NCBI GenBank assembly: GCA_025966335.1
Contig: JAICRS010000028.1
Coordinates: 1 to 18,484 of the forward strand
DNA from: Nocardioidaceae bacterium
Lineage (GTDB): Bacteria > Actinomycetota > Actinomycetes > Propionibacteriales > Nocardioidaceae
DNA: 18,484 nt
Direction: 5' to 3'
The position numbers were made by a program, and so were the translations under genes. The notes under the pieces are model-generated. The model did not search any database and was not told the origin of the DNA. It saw only the letters and a list, made by a program, of their open reading frames with translations. Positions 7,215 through 14,359 of this stretch are shown piece by piece. The number at the start of each line of letters is the position of its first letter. Position 1 is the stretch's first letter.

Positions 7215-9704
7215 TCAGGCGCGGTGCACGGCCCCGTGCCGCTCGACGGCGAGGGCGACCGCACGATCCCGCGCGGCGGCGGTCTCGGTGTCGGTCAGCG
7301 TCCTGTCCGGTGCCCGGAATCGCAGCGCGTATGCCAGCGACTTCTTGCCGGCGCCGATCTGCTCGCCGGTGTACAGGTCGAACAGCCGCACCGACTCGAG
7401 CAGCTCCCCCGCGCCCTCGCGCAGCGTCTCGGCCACCGCGGCGGCGGGAACGTCCACGTCGACGACCAGCGCCACGTCCTCCTTGGCCACCGGGAACGTC
7501 GAGAACCGGGGCGCCGGCGCGATCGGCACCGCTCGCGCCAGCAGCGCGTCCAGGTCGATCTCGGCGAACGCCGTGCGGGTGGGCACTCCGAACGCCTTGC
7601 AGACGCGGGGATGCAGCTCGCCGGCGTGGCCGATCGGCTCCCCGGCCAGGAGCACCTCCGCGCAGCGCCCGGGGTGCCAGGGCGCGTACGCCGCGGCACG
7701 CAGCTCGACGGGTACGCCGACCGCTGCCGCGACCCGGCGGACCGCCTCCACCGCGTCGGCCCAGCTCGCGGCGCGGCCACCGCCCCACCAGCCCGGGAGC
7801 TCGCGGGACCCGGACAGCGCCACGGCGAGGTGCCGGGGCTGGTGCGGGACCGCGGCCTCGAGCTCGGCCCACTCCTCGTCGGTCGGACGCCGGTCGACGC
7901 CGAGGATCGGTGCCGTCCTCGGCTCCGCTCCGGGGAGGTAGACCGGTGCCGACTCGAACAGGGCGACATCGGACTGGGCGCGGCCCACGTTGCGGGCCAA
8001 TGTCTTGAGCAGCCCAGGGACGAGTGTGGTGCGCAGCGTCGGCTCCTCCTCGGACAGCGGGTTCGCGATCCGCACGGTCCTCCGGCGCTCGTCGTCGGGC
8101 CCGAGTCCGAGCTCGTCCCAGTCGGCGTCCCCGACGAAGGGGTAGGTCAGCACCTCGACGTACCCGGCCCCGGCCAGGGTGCGCCCGACCCGGCGGACCA
8201 GCTTCTGGCCGGTGGTCAGGCCCTGCCCGGACGGCGCGGCCGGCAGCACCGACGGCACCTTCTCGTAGCCGACGATCCGGGCGACCTCCTCGACCAGGTC
8301 GTAGGGGTCGGTCAGGTCCGGTCGCCAGCTCGGCGGCACCGCGGTCAGCGTGTCCCCGTCCACGGCGACCGTGCAGCCGACCGTGCGCAGGTGCGCGAGC
8401 GTCGTGCCGGTGTCGATGTCCATGCCGGTGATCCGGGCGGGCAGGTCGACCGGCGCGGTGATCGGGTGGCTCTCCGGCGGCCCGCCGACATAGGTCACCC
8501 CGGGCTCGACGGTGCCGCCGCCGTGCTCGACCAGCAGCTGCGCGACCCGGTCGGCGGCGTAGGCGGGGAGCAGCGGGTCGACGCCACGCTCGAAGCGCTT
8601 GGAGGCCTCTGAGGGCAGCTTGTGGCGGCGGGCGGTGCGGAAGATCGAGACCGGGTCGAAGTGGGCGGCCTCGATCACCACGTGGCTGGTCGTCCCCGAC
8701 AGCTCGGTGGTCTGCCCGCCCATCACGCCGGCCATCCCGATCGGCCCGGTGTCGTCGGTGATCAGCAGGTCCTCGGCCGACAGCGTCCGCTTCACGTCGT
8801 CGAGGGTGGTCAGCGTCTCCCCCTCGCCGGCGCGGCGTACGACGATCGGCCCGGACAGCTTGTCGCCGTCGTAGCCGTGGATCGGCTGTCCAAGCTCGAG
8901 CATCACGTAGTTGGTGACGTCGACGGCCAGCGAGATCGGCCGCATCCCGGCGAGCTGGACCCGGCGCGCCAGCCAGCGCGGGGTCGGCGCGGCCGGGTCG
9001 AACCCGGTGACGGTGCGGGTGGCGAAGACCGGACAGCCGTCGGGTGCGTCGACCCGGACGGGGTAGCCCTGGCCGTTGGGCTCCGGGAGGTCGCGGTTCG
9101 CCGGGTCGCGGAACGGGACGCCGTAGGCGATCGCGGCCTCGCGGGCCACCCCGCGCAGCGAGAGCGCGTAGGCACGGTCGGGGTTGATCTCGAACTCGAT
9201 CACGTCGTCGCGCAGGTGCAGCAGCTCGATCGCGTCGTCTCCGGGCTTGGCCTCGTCGGCCTCGAGCACGAGGATGCCGTCGTGGTCGTCGCCGGTGCCG
9301 AGCTCGCGGGTCGAGCAGATCATCCCGTCCGAGATGTGGCCGTAGGTCTTGCGCGCCGCGATCGCGAACCCGCCGGGCAGCACCGCGCCGGGCAGGGACA
9401 CGACCACCAGGTCGCCCTCGGTGAAGTTGTGCGCGCCGCAGACGATCCCGCGGGAGCCCTCTTCGCCGTTGTGCTCGGGGCCGACGTCGACCTGGCACCA
9501 GCGGATCACCTTGCCGTTCTTCTGCGGCTCGTCGACACTCGACAGCACCCGGCCGACGACCAGCGGACCCGCGAGGTCGGCGCCCGGCGACTCGAGCGCC
9601 TCGAGCTTCAGTCCGAGCGCGGTCAGCCGGTGGGCCAGGTCGTCGGCAGTGACGTCGCCGGGCAGGTCGACGTACTCGCGCAGCCAGGAGAGCGGGACGC
9701 GCAT
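7215..9704 (-). CDS. pheT: Phenylalanyl-tRNA synthetase beta subunit
   Basis: Large subunit of the alpha2-beta2 enzyme that charges tRNA-Phe; it carries tRNA-binding and editing domains. At 829 residues it has the normal full length. The N-terminus MRVPLSWLREYVDLP is typical. A tRNA-binding OB-fold follows at about 40-150 (VGRVLSSVDEPQKNGKVI), then the B3/B4 editing region, a B5 domain around 400-470, a catalytic-core-like domain (MGGQTTELSG upstream of it, FERGVDP within), and a C-terminal FDX-ACB anticodon-binding domain ending near the stop. The ATG at 9704 overlaps the pheS stop by one base (TGATG), so the subunits are co-translated. Longer upstream frames lie inside pheS and are not real. 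Confidence 0.97.
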   Translation of the reverse strand: MRVPLSWLREYVDLPGDVTADDLAHRLTALGLKLEALESPGADLAGPLVVGRVLSSVDEPQKNGKVIRWCQVDVGPEHNGEEGSRGIVCGAHNFTEGDLVVVSLPGAVLPGGFAIAARKTYGHISDGMICSTRELGTGDDHDGILVLEADEAKPGDDAIELLHLRDDVIEFEINPDRAYALSLRGVAREAAIAYGVPFRDPANRDLPEPNGQGYPVRVDAPDGCPVFATRTVTGFDPAAPTPRWLARRVQLAGMRPISLAVDVTNYVMLELGQPIHGYDGDKLSGPIVVRRAGEGETLTTLDDVKRTLSAEDLLITDDTGPIGMAGVMGGQTTELSGTTSHVVIEAAHFDPVSIFRTARRHKLPSEASKRFERGVDPLLPAYAADRVAQLLVEHGGGTVEPGVTYVGGPPESHPITAPVDLPARITGMDIDTGTTLAHLRTVGCTVAVDGDTLTAVPPSWRPDLTDPYDLVEEVARIVGYEKVPSVLPAAPSGQGLTTGQKLVRRVGRTLAGAGYVEVLTYPFVGDADWDELGLGPDDERRRTVRIANPLSEEEPTLRTTLVPGLLKTLARNVGRAQSDVALFESAPVYLPGAEPRTAPILGVDRRPTDEEWAELEAAVPHQPRHLAVALSGSRELPGWWGGGRAASWADAVEAVRRVAAAVGVPVELRAAAYAPWHPGRCAEVLLAGEPIGHAGELHPRVCKAFGVPTRTAFAEIDLDALLARAVPIAPAPRFSTFPVAKEDVALVVDVDVPAAAVAETLREGAGELLESVRLFDLYTGEQIGAGKKSLAYALRFRAPDRTLTDTETAAARDRAVALAVERHGAVHRA

Positions 9705-10819
9705 CAGATCTCCGTTCCGAAGGGCAGGCTGAACCGGACGTCGCCCTCGACGATGTCGCGCATGTCCTCGATGCCGTGGCGGAACATCAGGGTCCGCTCC
9801 AGGCCCATCCCGAACGCGAAGCCGGTGTACTCCTCGGGGTCGATGCCGCAGGCCACCAGCACCCGTGGGTTGACCACCCCGCAGCCGCCCCACTCGATCC
9901 AGCCCTCGCCCTTGCAGGTGCGGCACGAATCAAGGTCGCCGGCGCTGTTCAACCCGGTGCCACGGCAGACGAAGCAGACCAGGTCGACCTCGGCGCTCGG
10001 CTCGGTGAACGGGAAGTACGACGGCCGGAACCGGGTGGTGATCCCCTGGCCGAACATGGCCTCGGCGAAGTGGTCGAGGGTGCCCTTGAGGTGTGCCATC
10101 GTGATCCCGCGGTCGATCACCAGGCCCTCGACCTGGTGGAAGACGGGCGTGTGCGTGGCGTCGAGCTCGTCGGTGCGGTAGACGCGGCCGGGGCAGATCA
10201 CGTAGATCGGCGGGGTCCGGGTCAGCATCGTCCGGGCCTGCACCGGCGAGGTGTGCGTGCGCAGCACCAGTCCCCCGTCCGAGGGCTCCAGCCAGAACGT
10301 GTCCTGCATGGTCCGCGCGGCATGGTCGGGGCCCAGGTTCAGCGCATCGAAGTTGAGCCACTCGGCCTCCACCTCGGGCCCCTCGGCGACCTCCCAGCCC
10401 ATCGCGACGAAGACGTCCCCGACGAGCTCCTGGATCGTGGTCAGCGGATGCCGCGCGCCGCGGGGCTCCCGGTCCCAGGGGAGGGTGACGTCGACGGACT
10501 CCTCGACGAGGATCCGCGCCTCGTGCTCCACCTCGAGGGTCGCCTGGCGGGCGGCCAGCGCCTGGTTCACCGCGCCCCGGGCCTGGCCGACGCGCATCCC
10601 GGCGTCCTTGCGGGCCTGCGGTGGCAGCGCCCCGATCTCCCGGTTCGCCAGCGCCAAGGGGGACCGGTCGGCGGTGTGCTCGATCCGGACCCGCTTGAGC
10701 TCGTCGAGGTCGCCGGCCGCCTCGATCGCGGCCAGCGCCGCCTCCCGCATCGCGTCCACCTCGTCGGACTTCAACGGGGTGACCTCGACCGGGTCGTAAT
10801 CGGTGTTCGGGCCGGACAT
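9704..10819 (-). CDS. pheS: Phenylalanyl-tRNA synthetase alpha subunit
   Basis: Catalytic subunit of phenylalanyl-tRNA synthetase. The protein is 371 residues: an N-terminal coiled-coil arm (about 15-105) followed by the class II core. Motif 2 is RVYRTDELDATHTPVFHQ (212-229) and motif 3 is GFAFGMGLERTLMFRHGI (333-350). Between them two CxxC pairs (C282/C285 and C299/C302) look like a small metal-binding knuckle that is absent from some actinobacterial homologues I remember. The start at 10819 has AAAGG five bases upstream and gives the expected actinobacterial N-terminus MSGPNTDYDPVEV. It forms a two-gene unit with pheT. Confidence 0.97.
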   Translation of the reverse strand: MSGPNTDYDPVEVTPLKSDEVDAMREAALAAIEAAGDLDELKRVRIEHTADRSPLALANREIGALPPQARKDAGMRVGQARGAVNQALAARQATLEVEHEARILVEESVDVTLPWDREPRGARHPLTTIQELVGDVFVAMGWEVAEGPEVEAEWLNFDALNLGPDHAARTMQDTFWLEPSDGGLVLRTHTSPVQARTMLTRTPPIYVICPGRVYRTDELDATHTPVFHQVEGLVIDRGITMAHLKGTLDHFAEAMFGQGITTRFRPSYFPFTEPSAEVDLVCFVCRGTGLNSAGDLDSCRTCKGEGWIEWGGCGVVNPRVLVACGIDPEEYTGFAFGMGLERTLMFRHGIEDMRDIVEGDVRFSLPFGTEI

Positions 10820-10851
10820 GGCTGCCTTTCGGTGGTGGTACGTACAGGTGA

Positions 10852-10882
10852 AGTCTAGGAACCCGGCGCCGTCGCACGCGAA
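10852..10882 (-). promoter_or_regulatory. Possible pheST promoter
   Basis: On the minus strand TAGACT (10857-10852) fits the actinobacterial -10 pattern TAnnnT and would start transcription about 25 bases before pheS. The only -35-like hexamer is TTCGCG (10882-10877) at a long 19-base spacing, so support is weak. The 8-base palindrome GTACGTAC at 10838-10845 sits at the expected start point. No T-box, leader peptide or terminator is visible in this 91-base gap. Confidence 0.35.
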
Positions 10883-10910
10883 CCGGTTACGAGCCGCGGT
10901 GGCCCTGGGC

Positions 10911-11969
10911 TCAGTCGAGGCGGCGGTCGTCCTCGGGCCAGGTGATCGTGATCCGGGCCCCACCACCGGGCGCGTCGGTGATCTCGACGGTACCTCCGTG
11001 CGCGGTGACCAGGCCGTGCACGATGTACATCCCGAGCCCGGAGCCGCCGCGGGTGCCGTGCTTCCAGAACTTGGTGAACACCCGGGACCGGATCGCGGGG
11101 CTGATCCCCTCACCCTGGTCGTCGACGTGCATGACCACGCCGGTGAACGGGTCGCCACCGGGAACCGGGGACGCGGTCAGCCGGACCAGGCCCTCGCCGT
11201 GCCGGACGGCGTTCTCGACGAGGTTGGTGACCACCTGGACGAACTTGTCGGGGTCGGCCGTGATCCGGGGCAGTGTGTCGCTGGCCTTGAGGACGATCTC
11301 GCGTCCGGTGCCCGCCCGCACGGAGTCCAGCACCCGCTCCACCGCCGACTCGAAGTCGAGCGGGCGTGGGTAGAGCGAGAGCCGGCCGGTGTCGATGCGC
11401 GCCACGTCGAGCAGCTCGGCAATGAGCCGGGTCAGCCGGTCGGCGTCGGAGTTGACGGTCGCGAGCATCAGCTTCTTCTGGTCGTCGTTGAGCCTGTCCC
11501 ACCTCGACAGCAGCGTGGCCACGAAGCCCTTGACCCCGGTCAGCGGTGAGCGAAGCTCGTGGGCCACGGTGGCGACCAGGTCGGAGCGCTCACGGTCCAG
11601 CCGTTCCCGGGCCCGGGAGGTGCGCAGCGAGAGCACCACCTCCTCCGTGGGGCCGAGGGGCCGGCTGCGGCACAGCCGGGCGGTCAGCAGCAGCTCGGTG
11701 CCGTCGGAGAGATACCAGGACTGCTCGGCCAGCGCGGAGCGAAGTGTTGGCCCGCCGTACGGCTCGGCGCAGGAGTACCAGGTGTTCCCGGTGCGGTCCT
11801 GCAGGGCGACCACGTCGGACAGGTGCTTGCCGATCCCGTCGCTGACCCGCAGCATCTTGGCGGCGGCGCTGTTCATCCGGGTGACGGTGCCGTTGTGGTC
11901 GGCGAAGACCACCCCGTCCGGGAGCGCGTCGAGCAGCCCGACCGTTGCAGCTGCGTCTCGACCGTCCAC
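10911..11969 (-). CDS. Soluble PAS-domain sensor histidine kinase
   Basis: Two-component sensor kinase that should autophosphorylate on histidine in response to a signal sensed by its PAS domain. There is no signal peptide or membrane segment, so it is probably cytosolic. From GTG at 11969 it has 352 residues: a PAS domain (about 10-100), a HisKA dimerisation domain with the H-box VATVAHELRSPLTG (H137), and an HATPase_c domain with N-box NLVENAVRHG, G1 DQGEGI and G2 GGSGLGM. All catalytic boxes are intact. No response regulator is adjacent, so its partner is unknown. The start at 11969 is chosen because a -10 box ends seven bases upstream and no Shine-Dalgarno exists; the alternative TTG at 11999 would add ten residues but lies upstream of the predicted transcription start. 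Confidence 0.9.
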   Translation of the reverse strand: MDGRDAAATVGLLDALPDGVVFADHNGTVTRMNSAAAKMLRVSDGIGKHLSDVVALQDRTGNTWYSCAEPYGGPTLRSALAEQSWYLSDGTELLLTARLCRSRPLGPTEEVVLSLRTSRARERLDRERSDLVATVAHELRSPLTGVKGFVATLLSRWDRLNDDQKKLMLATVNSDADRLTRLIAELLDVARIDTGRLSLYPRPLDFESAVERVLDSVRAGTGREIVLKASDTLPRITADPDKFVQVVTNLVENAVRHGEGLVRLTASPVPGGDPFTGVVMHVDDQGEGISPAIRSRVFTKFWKHGTRGGSGLGMYIVHGLVTAHGGTVEITDAPGGGARITITWPEDDRRLD

Positions 11970-11976
11970 GTGGCTC

Positions 11977-12006
11977 AGGCTAACGGTTCCGGCCACCAAA
12001 GGTCAG
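11977..12006 (-). promoter_or_regulatory. Histidine kinase promoter (probably leaderless)
   Basis: On the minus strand CTGACC (12006-12001, close to TTGACA) is followed by an 18-base spacer and TAGCCT (11982-11977, TAnnnT). Seven bases then lead to a GTG at 11969. The -10-to-start distance is the same as at argC, supporting a leaderless transcript and fixing the start codon choice. Confidence 0.55.
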
Positions 12007-12018
12007 CCCGCAGGTGTC

Positions 12019-12051
12019 CCGGACCAGGTTCTGTACCAGGTCCTGGACCGG
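12019..12051 (-). terminator. Hairpin after the methyltransferase gene, possible terminator
   Basis: Arms at 12019-12028 and 12042-12051 (CCGGACCAGG / CCTGGACCGG on the plus strand) form a 10-base stem with one mismatch and a 13-base loop. It lies directly after the methyltransferase stop codon at 12058 and before the histidine kinase promoter. No U-tract follows, so it would be a U-less actinobacterial-type terminator or simply an mRNA end structure. Confidence 0.45.
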
Positions 12052-12057
12052 AGGCGC

Positions 12058-12885
12058 TCAGCGCCCGCGATGCGCACGGGCGGAGGCGTAGAGGCAGACC
12101 GCGGCAGCGGTGGCCAGGTTGAGGCTCTCGGCACGGCCGTGGACGGGGATCCGCACCCGGTGGTCGGCGAGCGCGGCGAGCTCCCGAGGGAGCCCCCAGG
12201 CCTCGTTGCCGAACAGCCAGGCGGTGGGACCGGCCAGCAGACCGTCGTCGACGGCGTCGTCGAGGTCGACCTCACCCGCACCGTCGGTGGCGAGCACGGT
12301 CACGGCCCGCTGCTGCAGCAGCCGGACCACCTCGGCGGTGTCCTCGTGCAGGCTCAGCGGCAGGTGGAACAGGCTTCCGGCACTGGCCCGGACCGCCTTG
12401 CCGTTGTAGGGGTCGACCGAGTGGCCGGTGAGCACGACGGAGGCGGCACCGGCCGCGTCCGCACATCGGATGACCGTGCCTGCGTTGCCCGGATCGCGCA
12501 CGTCCGCGCAGACCGCGAGCAGCCGCGGGTCATGGGCCAGGATGTCGCCGAGCGGGCGGTCCAGGAACCGGCAGACCGCGACCAGCCCCTGCGGATGCAC
12601 GGTCTCGGCCAGCGAGCCGAGCGCCGCGTCGTCGACCAGGTGCCAGTCGACCCCGGCGGCCGCCGCGGCGCCGTGGATGTCGGGGTGCTGGGCGGCCGCG
12701 GTGGCCACCGCGAACACCTCGTCCACGCACCCGGGAACGGTGAGCGCCTCCCGGACCGCCTGCGGTCCCTCGGCGAGGAACAGCCGGTGCTCGGCCCGGA
12801 AGACACGTCTGGCGAGCCTCCGCGCCGACTTCACCCGTCCGCTCCTCGGCGAGAGGGCGGCGGTGTCGGCGGGGAGACTCGCCAT
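12058..12885 (-). CDS. SpoU/TrmH-family RNA 2'-O-methyltransferase
   Basis: SAM-dependent methyltransferase of the knotted SPOUT class, acting on the 2'-hydroxyl of a ribose in rRNA or tRNA. The protein is 275 residues. An N-terminal substrate-binding domain (about 15-105, with the segment FLAEGPQAVREAL) is followed by the catalytic domain. Its three motifs are intact: DPGNAGTVIRCADAAG, WLFGNEAWGLP, and RIPVHGRAESLNLATAAAV. Family members near rplT in actinobacteria are usually annotated as 23S rRNA methyltransferases (TsnR-like); the exact target cannot be read from sequence. The start at 12885 lies 28 bases after the rplT stop, and its weak Shine-Dalgarno falls inside a hairpin spanning the junction, suggesting coupling to rplT. 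Confidence 0.93.
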   Translation of the reverse strand: MASLPADTAALSPRSGRVKSARRLARRVFRAEHRLFLAEGPQAVREALTVPGCVDEVFAVATAAAQHPDIHGAAAAAGVDWHLVDDAALGSLAETVHPQGLVAVCRFLDRPLGDILAHDPRLLAVCADVRDPGNAGTVIRCADAAGAASVVLTGHSVDPYNGKAVRASAGSLFHLPLSLHEDTAEVVRLLQQRAVTVLATDGAGEVDLDDAVDDGLLAGPTAWLFGNEAWGLPRELAALADHRVRIPVHGRAESLNLATAAAVCLYASARAHRGR

Positions 12886-12892
12886 CGGTGTG

Positions 12893-12918
12893 CCTGAGGT
12901 CGGTGACCGACCGTCAGG
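12893..12918 (-). promoter_or_regulatory. Junction hairpin over rplT stop and methyltransferase ribosome site
   Basis: An inverted repeat pairs 12893-12897 with 12914-12918 (CCTGA/TCAGG) and 12898-12903 with 12907-12912 (GGTCGG/CCGACC), leaving a 3-base loop and one bulged base: 11 base pairs in 26 bases. The rplT stop codon lies in one arm and the AGG preceding the methyltransferase ATG in the other. No U-tract follows, so it is more likely a translational-coupling or mRNA-stability element than a terminator. Confidence 0.5.
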
Positions 12919-13303
12919 CAGAGGCCTCGGCCGGCGCGTTCACGTCGGCGGGGACGTTGGCCTTGGCCAGCTCGACCATCGCCGTGAACGTGGCGGGGTC
13001 GTTGACGGCCATGTCGGCGAGGATCTTGCGGTCGACCTCGACACCCGCTGCCTTGATGCCCTGGATGAAGCGGTTGTAGGTCATCCCGTTGGCGCGGGCC
13101 GCGGCGTTGATCCGCTGGATCCACAGCTTGCGGAAGTCGCCCTTCTTGGCCTTGCGGTCACGGTAGCTGTAGACCAGCGAGTGGGTGACCTGTTCCTTGG
13201 CCTTGCGGTAGAGGCGCGAACGCTGACCGCGGTAGCCGGAGGCGCGCTCGAGGGTTACCCGGCGCTTCTTGTGGGCGTTGACCGCCCGCTTGACGCGTGC
13301 CAC
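12914..13303 (-). CDS. rplT: 50S ribosomal protein L20
   Basis: Early-assembly 23S rRNA-binding protein of the large subunit; in several bacteria it also represses its own operon through the infC leader. The protein is 129 residues with the full family signature: basic N-terminus MARVKRAVNAHKKRR, the helix segment YRGQRSRLYRKAKEQ and the conserved core RKLWIQRINAAARANGMTYN. The C-terminus has a short alanine-rich tail (about 115-129) beyond the conserved domain. The start is GTG at 13303 with AAGGAG six bases upstream. It follows rpmI after 43 bases. Confidence 0.98.
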   Translation of the reverse strand: MARVKRAVNAHKKRRVTLERASGYRGQRSRLYRKAKEQVTHSLVYSYRDRKAKKGDFRKLWIQRINAAARANGMTYNRFIQGIKAAGVEVDRKILADMAVNDPATFTAMVELAKANVPADVNAPAEASA

Positions 13304-13346
13304 TTCTTACTCCTTGATGCTTAACGAAAACGAGGGCGCTGGACAG

Positions 13347-13541
13347 TCACTTGCCGAGCAGCTTCTTGACCTTCTTGGTGTCTGCCTTCGAGACCTCCGT
13401 CGTGCCGGCGAGGCGACGGGTGAGGGTCGACGGCTTGCGCTCGAGCAGGTGGCGGCGCCCGGCCTGCTGGCGACGCAGCTTGCCGGAGCCGGTGATCTTG
13501 AAGCGCTTGCTCGCACCGGAGTGCGTCTTCATCTTCGGCAT
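13347..13541 (-). CDS. rpmI: 50S ribosomal protein L35
   Basis: Small basic protein of the large ribosomal subunit, 64 residues, the family norm. The sequence begins MPKMKTHSGASKRFKITGSG and continues with the basic stretch expected of L35 (LRRQQAGRRHLLERK). GAAGGA lies upstream of the ATG at 13541. It sits between infC (51 bases upstream) and rplT (43 bases downstream), the near-universal order. Confidence 0.98.
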   Translation of the reverse strand: MPKMKTHSGASKRFKITGSGKLRRQQAGRRHLLERKPSTLTRRLAGTTEVSKADTKKVKKLLGK

Positions 13542-13592
13542 GTGTCTTGATCCTTCTTCGTTGACGGCGAACCGGGTCCGGTGCGCCAGCTG

Positions 13593-14267
13593 TTACATGT
13601 CTGGGTCGAGGTTCTCCGAGCGGCGACGCTCTTTCTTGTCCTCGTGCGCCGTGGGCGGGGTGGCGGTGCGCTCCGCGTGCTCGGCGGCACGCTCCGCCTC
13701 GCGCTCGGCGGCCTTCTCGGCCTTCTCGGCCTTGACCTCCGCCTTCGCCTCGGCCTTCTTCTTGTGCGGGCCGATCACCATGGTCATGTTGCGACCGTCC
13801 TGCTTCGGTGACGACTCGACGAACCCGAGCTCGGTGACGTCCTCGGCGAGCCGCTGGAGCAGCCGGAAGCCAAGCTCGGGTCGGTGCTGCTCACGACCAC
13901 GGAACATGATCGTGATCTTGACCTTGTCGCCCTGGCGGAGGAACCGCACGACGTGACCCTTCTTGGTCTCGTAGTCGTGCGCGTCGATCTTGGGACGAAG
14001 CTTCATCTCCTTGATGACCACGTTCGTCTGGTTCCGACGGGCCTCGCGGGCCTTCTGGGCGTTCTCGTACTTGAACTTGCCGTAGTCCATGAGCTTGCAG
14101 ACAGGCGGACGCGCGGTCGGCGCGACCTCGACCAGGTCGAGGTCGGCTTCCTGTGCGAGTCGCAGTGCGTCGTCGATGCGGACGATGCCGACTGTCTCGC
14201 CGTTGGGGCCAACGAGCCGGACTTCGGGCACCCGAATCCGGTCGTTGATACGCAGCTCAGTGCTGAT
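13593..14267 (-). CDS. infC: Translation initiation factor IF-3 with AUC start
   Basis: IF-3 binds the 30S subunit and proofreads start codon and initiator tRNA selection. From the AUC codon at 14267 the protein has 224 residues. The N-terminal domain begins ISTELRINDRIRVPEVRLVG and contains CKLMDYGKFKYE; the C-terminal domain has KEMKLRPKIDAHDYETK and ends in NMTMVIGPHKKK. A low-complexity tail of about 50 residues rich in A, E and K follows, ending in a charged segment. The only ATG/GTG/TTG after the in-frame stop at 14286-14288 is GTG at 14231, which would delete the conserved RINDRIR segment. The AUC codon has AGGAGG four bases upstream and fits the family habit of rare AUU/AUC/AUA starts, which IF-3 itself discriminates against, giving autoregulation. 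First gene of infC-rpmI-rplT. Confidence 0.95.
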   Translation of the reverse strand: MSTELRINDRIRVPEVRLVGPNGETVGIVRIDDALRLAQEADLDLVEVAPTARPPVCKLMDYGKFKYENAQKAREARRNQTNVVIKEMKLRPKIDAHDYETKKGHVVRFLRQGDKVKITIMFRGREQHRPELGFRLLQRLAEDVTELGFVESSPKQDGRNMTMVIGPHKKKAEAKAEVKAEKAEKAAEREAERAAEHAERTATPPTAHEDKKERRRSENLDPDM

Positions 14268-14277
14268 GGGTCCTCCT
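14265..14277 (-). promoter_or_regulatory. infC ribosome binding site and AUC start codon
   Basis: On the minus strand AGGAGG (14277-14272) is separated by four bases (ACCC) from AUC (14267-14265). This is the strongest Shine-Dalgarno in the window and marks an otherwise invisible start. A strong site paired with a non-standard start codon is the arrangement used for IF-3 autoregulation in other bacteria. Confidence 0.85.
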
Positions 14278-14325
14278 GGGGTGGGTCAGTGGTGGGCGAC
14301 CAGTGATCCGCCTCGGCCGGACACG

Positions 14326-14359
14326 AAAAAAGGCCTCCGCGGAACACCAAGCGGAAGCC
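14326..14359 (-). terminator. Intrinsic terminator in the infC leader (candidate attenuator)
   Basis: On the minus strand GGCTTCCGC (14359-14351), a 10-base loop (14350-14341) and GCGGAGGCC (14340-14332) form a 9-pair stem with one G-U pair, directly followed by six Ts (14331-14326). It is oriented with infC and lies about 60 bases upstream of its start codon. No gene ends upstream of it on this strand, so it can only end transcripts that started in the infC leader. That is the layout of an attenuator; L20-controlled leaders of this operon are known in Firmicutes. Confidence 0.85.

Noticed and set aside
7157..7264. N-terminal extension of argC by up to 36 residues
   Set aside because: It would cross the argC promoter and overlap the end of pheT; ArgC proteins begin just before the GASGYAGG motif, matching ATG at 7156.
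8622..10181. Long plus-strand frame opposite pheT and pheS
   Set aside because: Antisense to two complete conserved synthetase genes; no domain, no ribosome site. The same holds for long plus-strand frames opposite argF, argD, argB, argJ and the histidine kinase.
11970..11999. TTG start at 11999 for the histidine kinase
   Set aside because: It lies upstream of the predicted -10 box and would add ten residues outside the PAS domain; GTG at 11969 fits the promoter better. Not excluded experimentally.
13593..14231. infC starting at GTG 14231
   Set aside because: It lacks a Shine-Dalgarno and removes conserved N-terminal IF-3 residues; AUC at 14267 has a near-perfect ribosome site.
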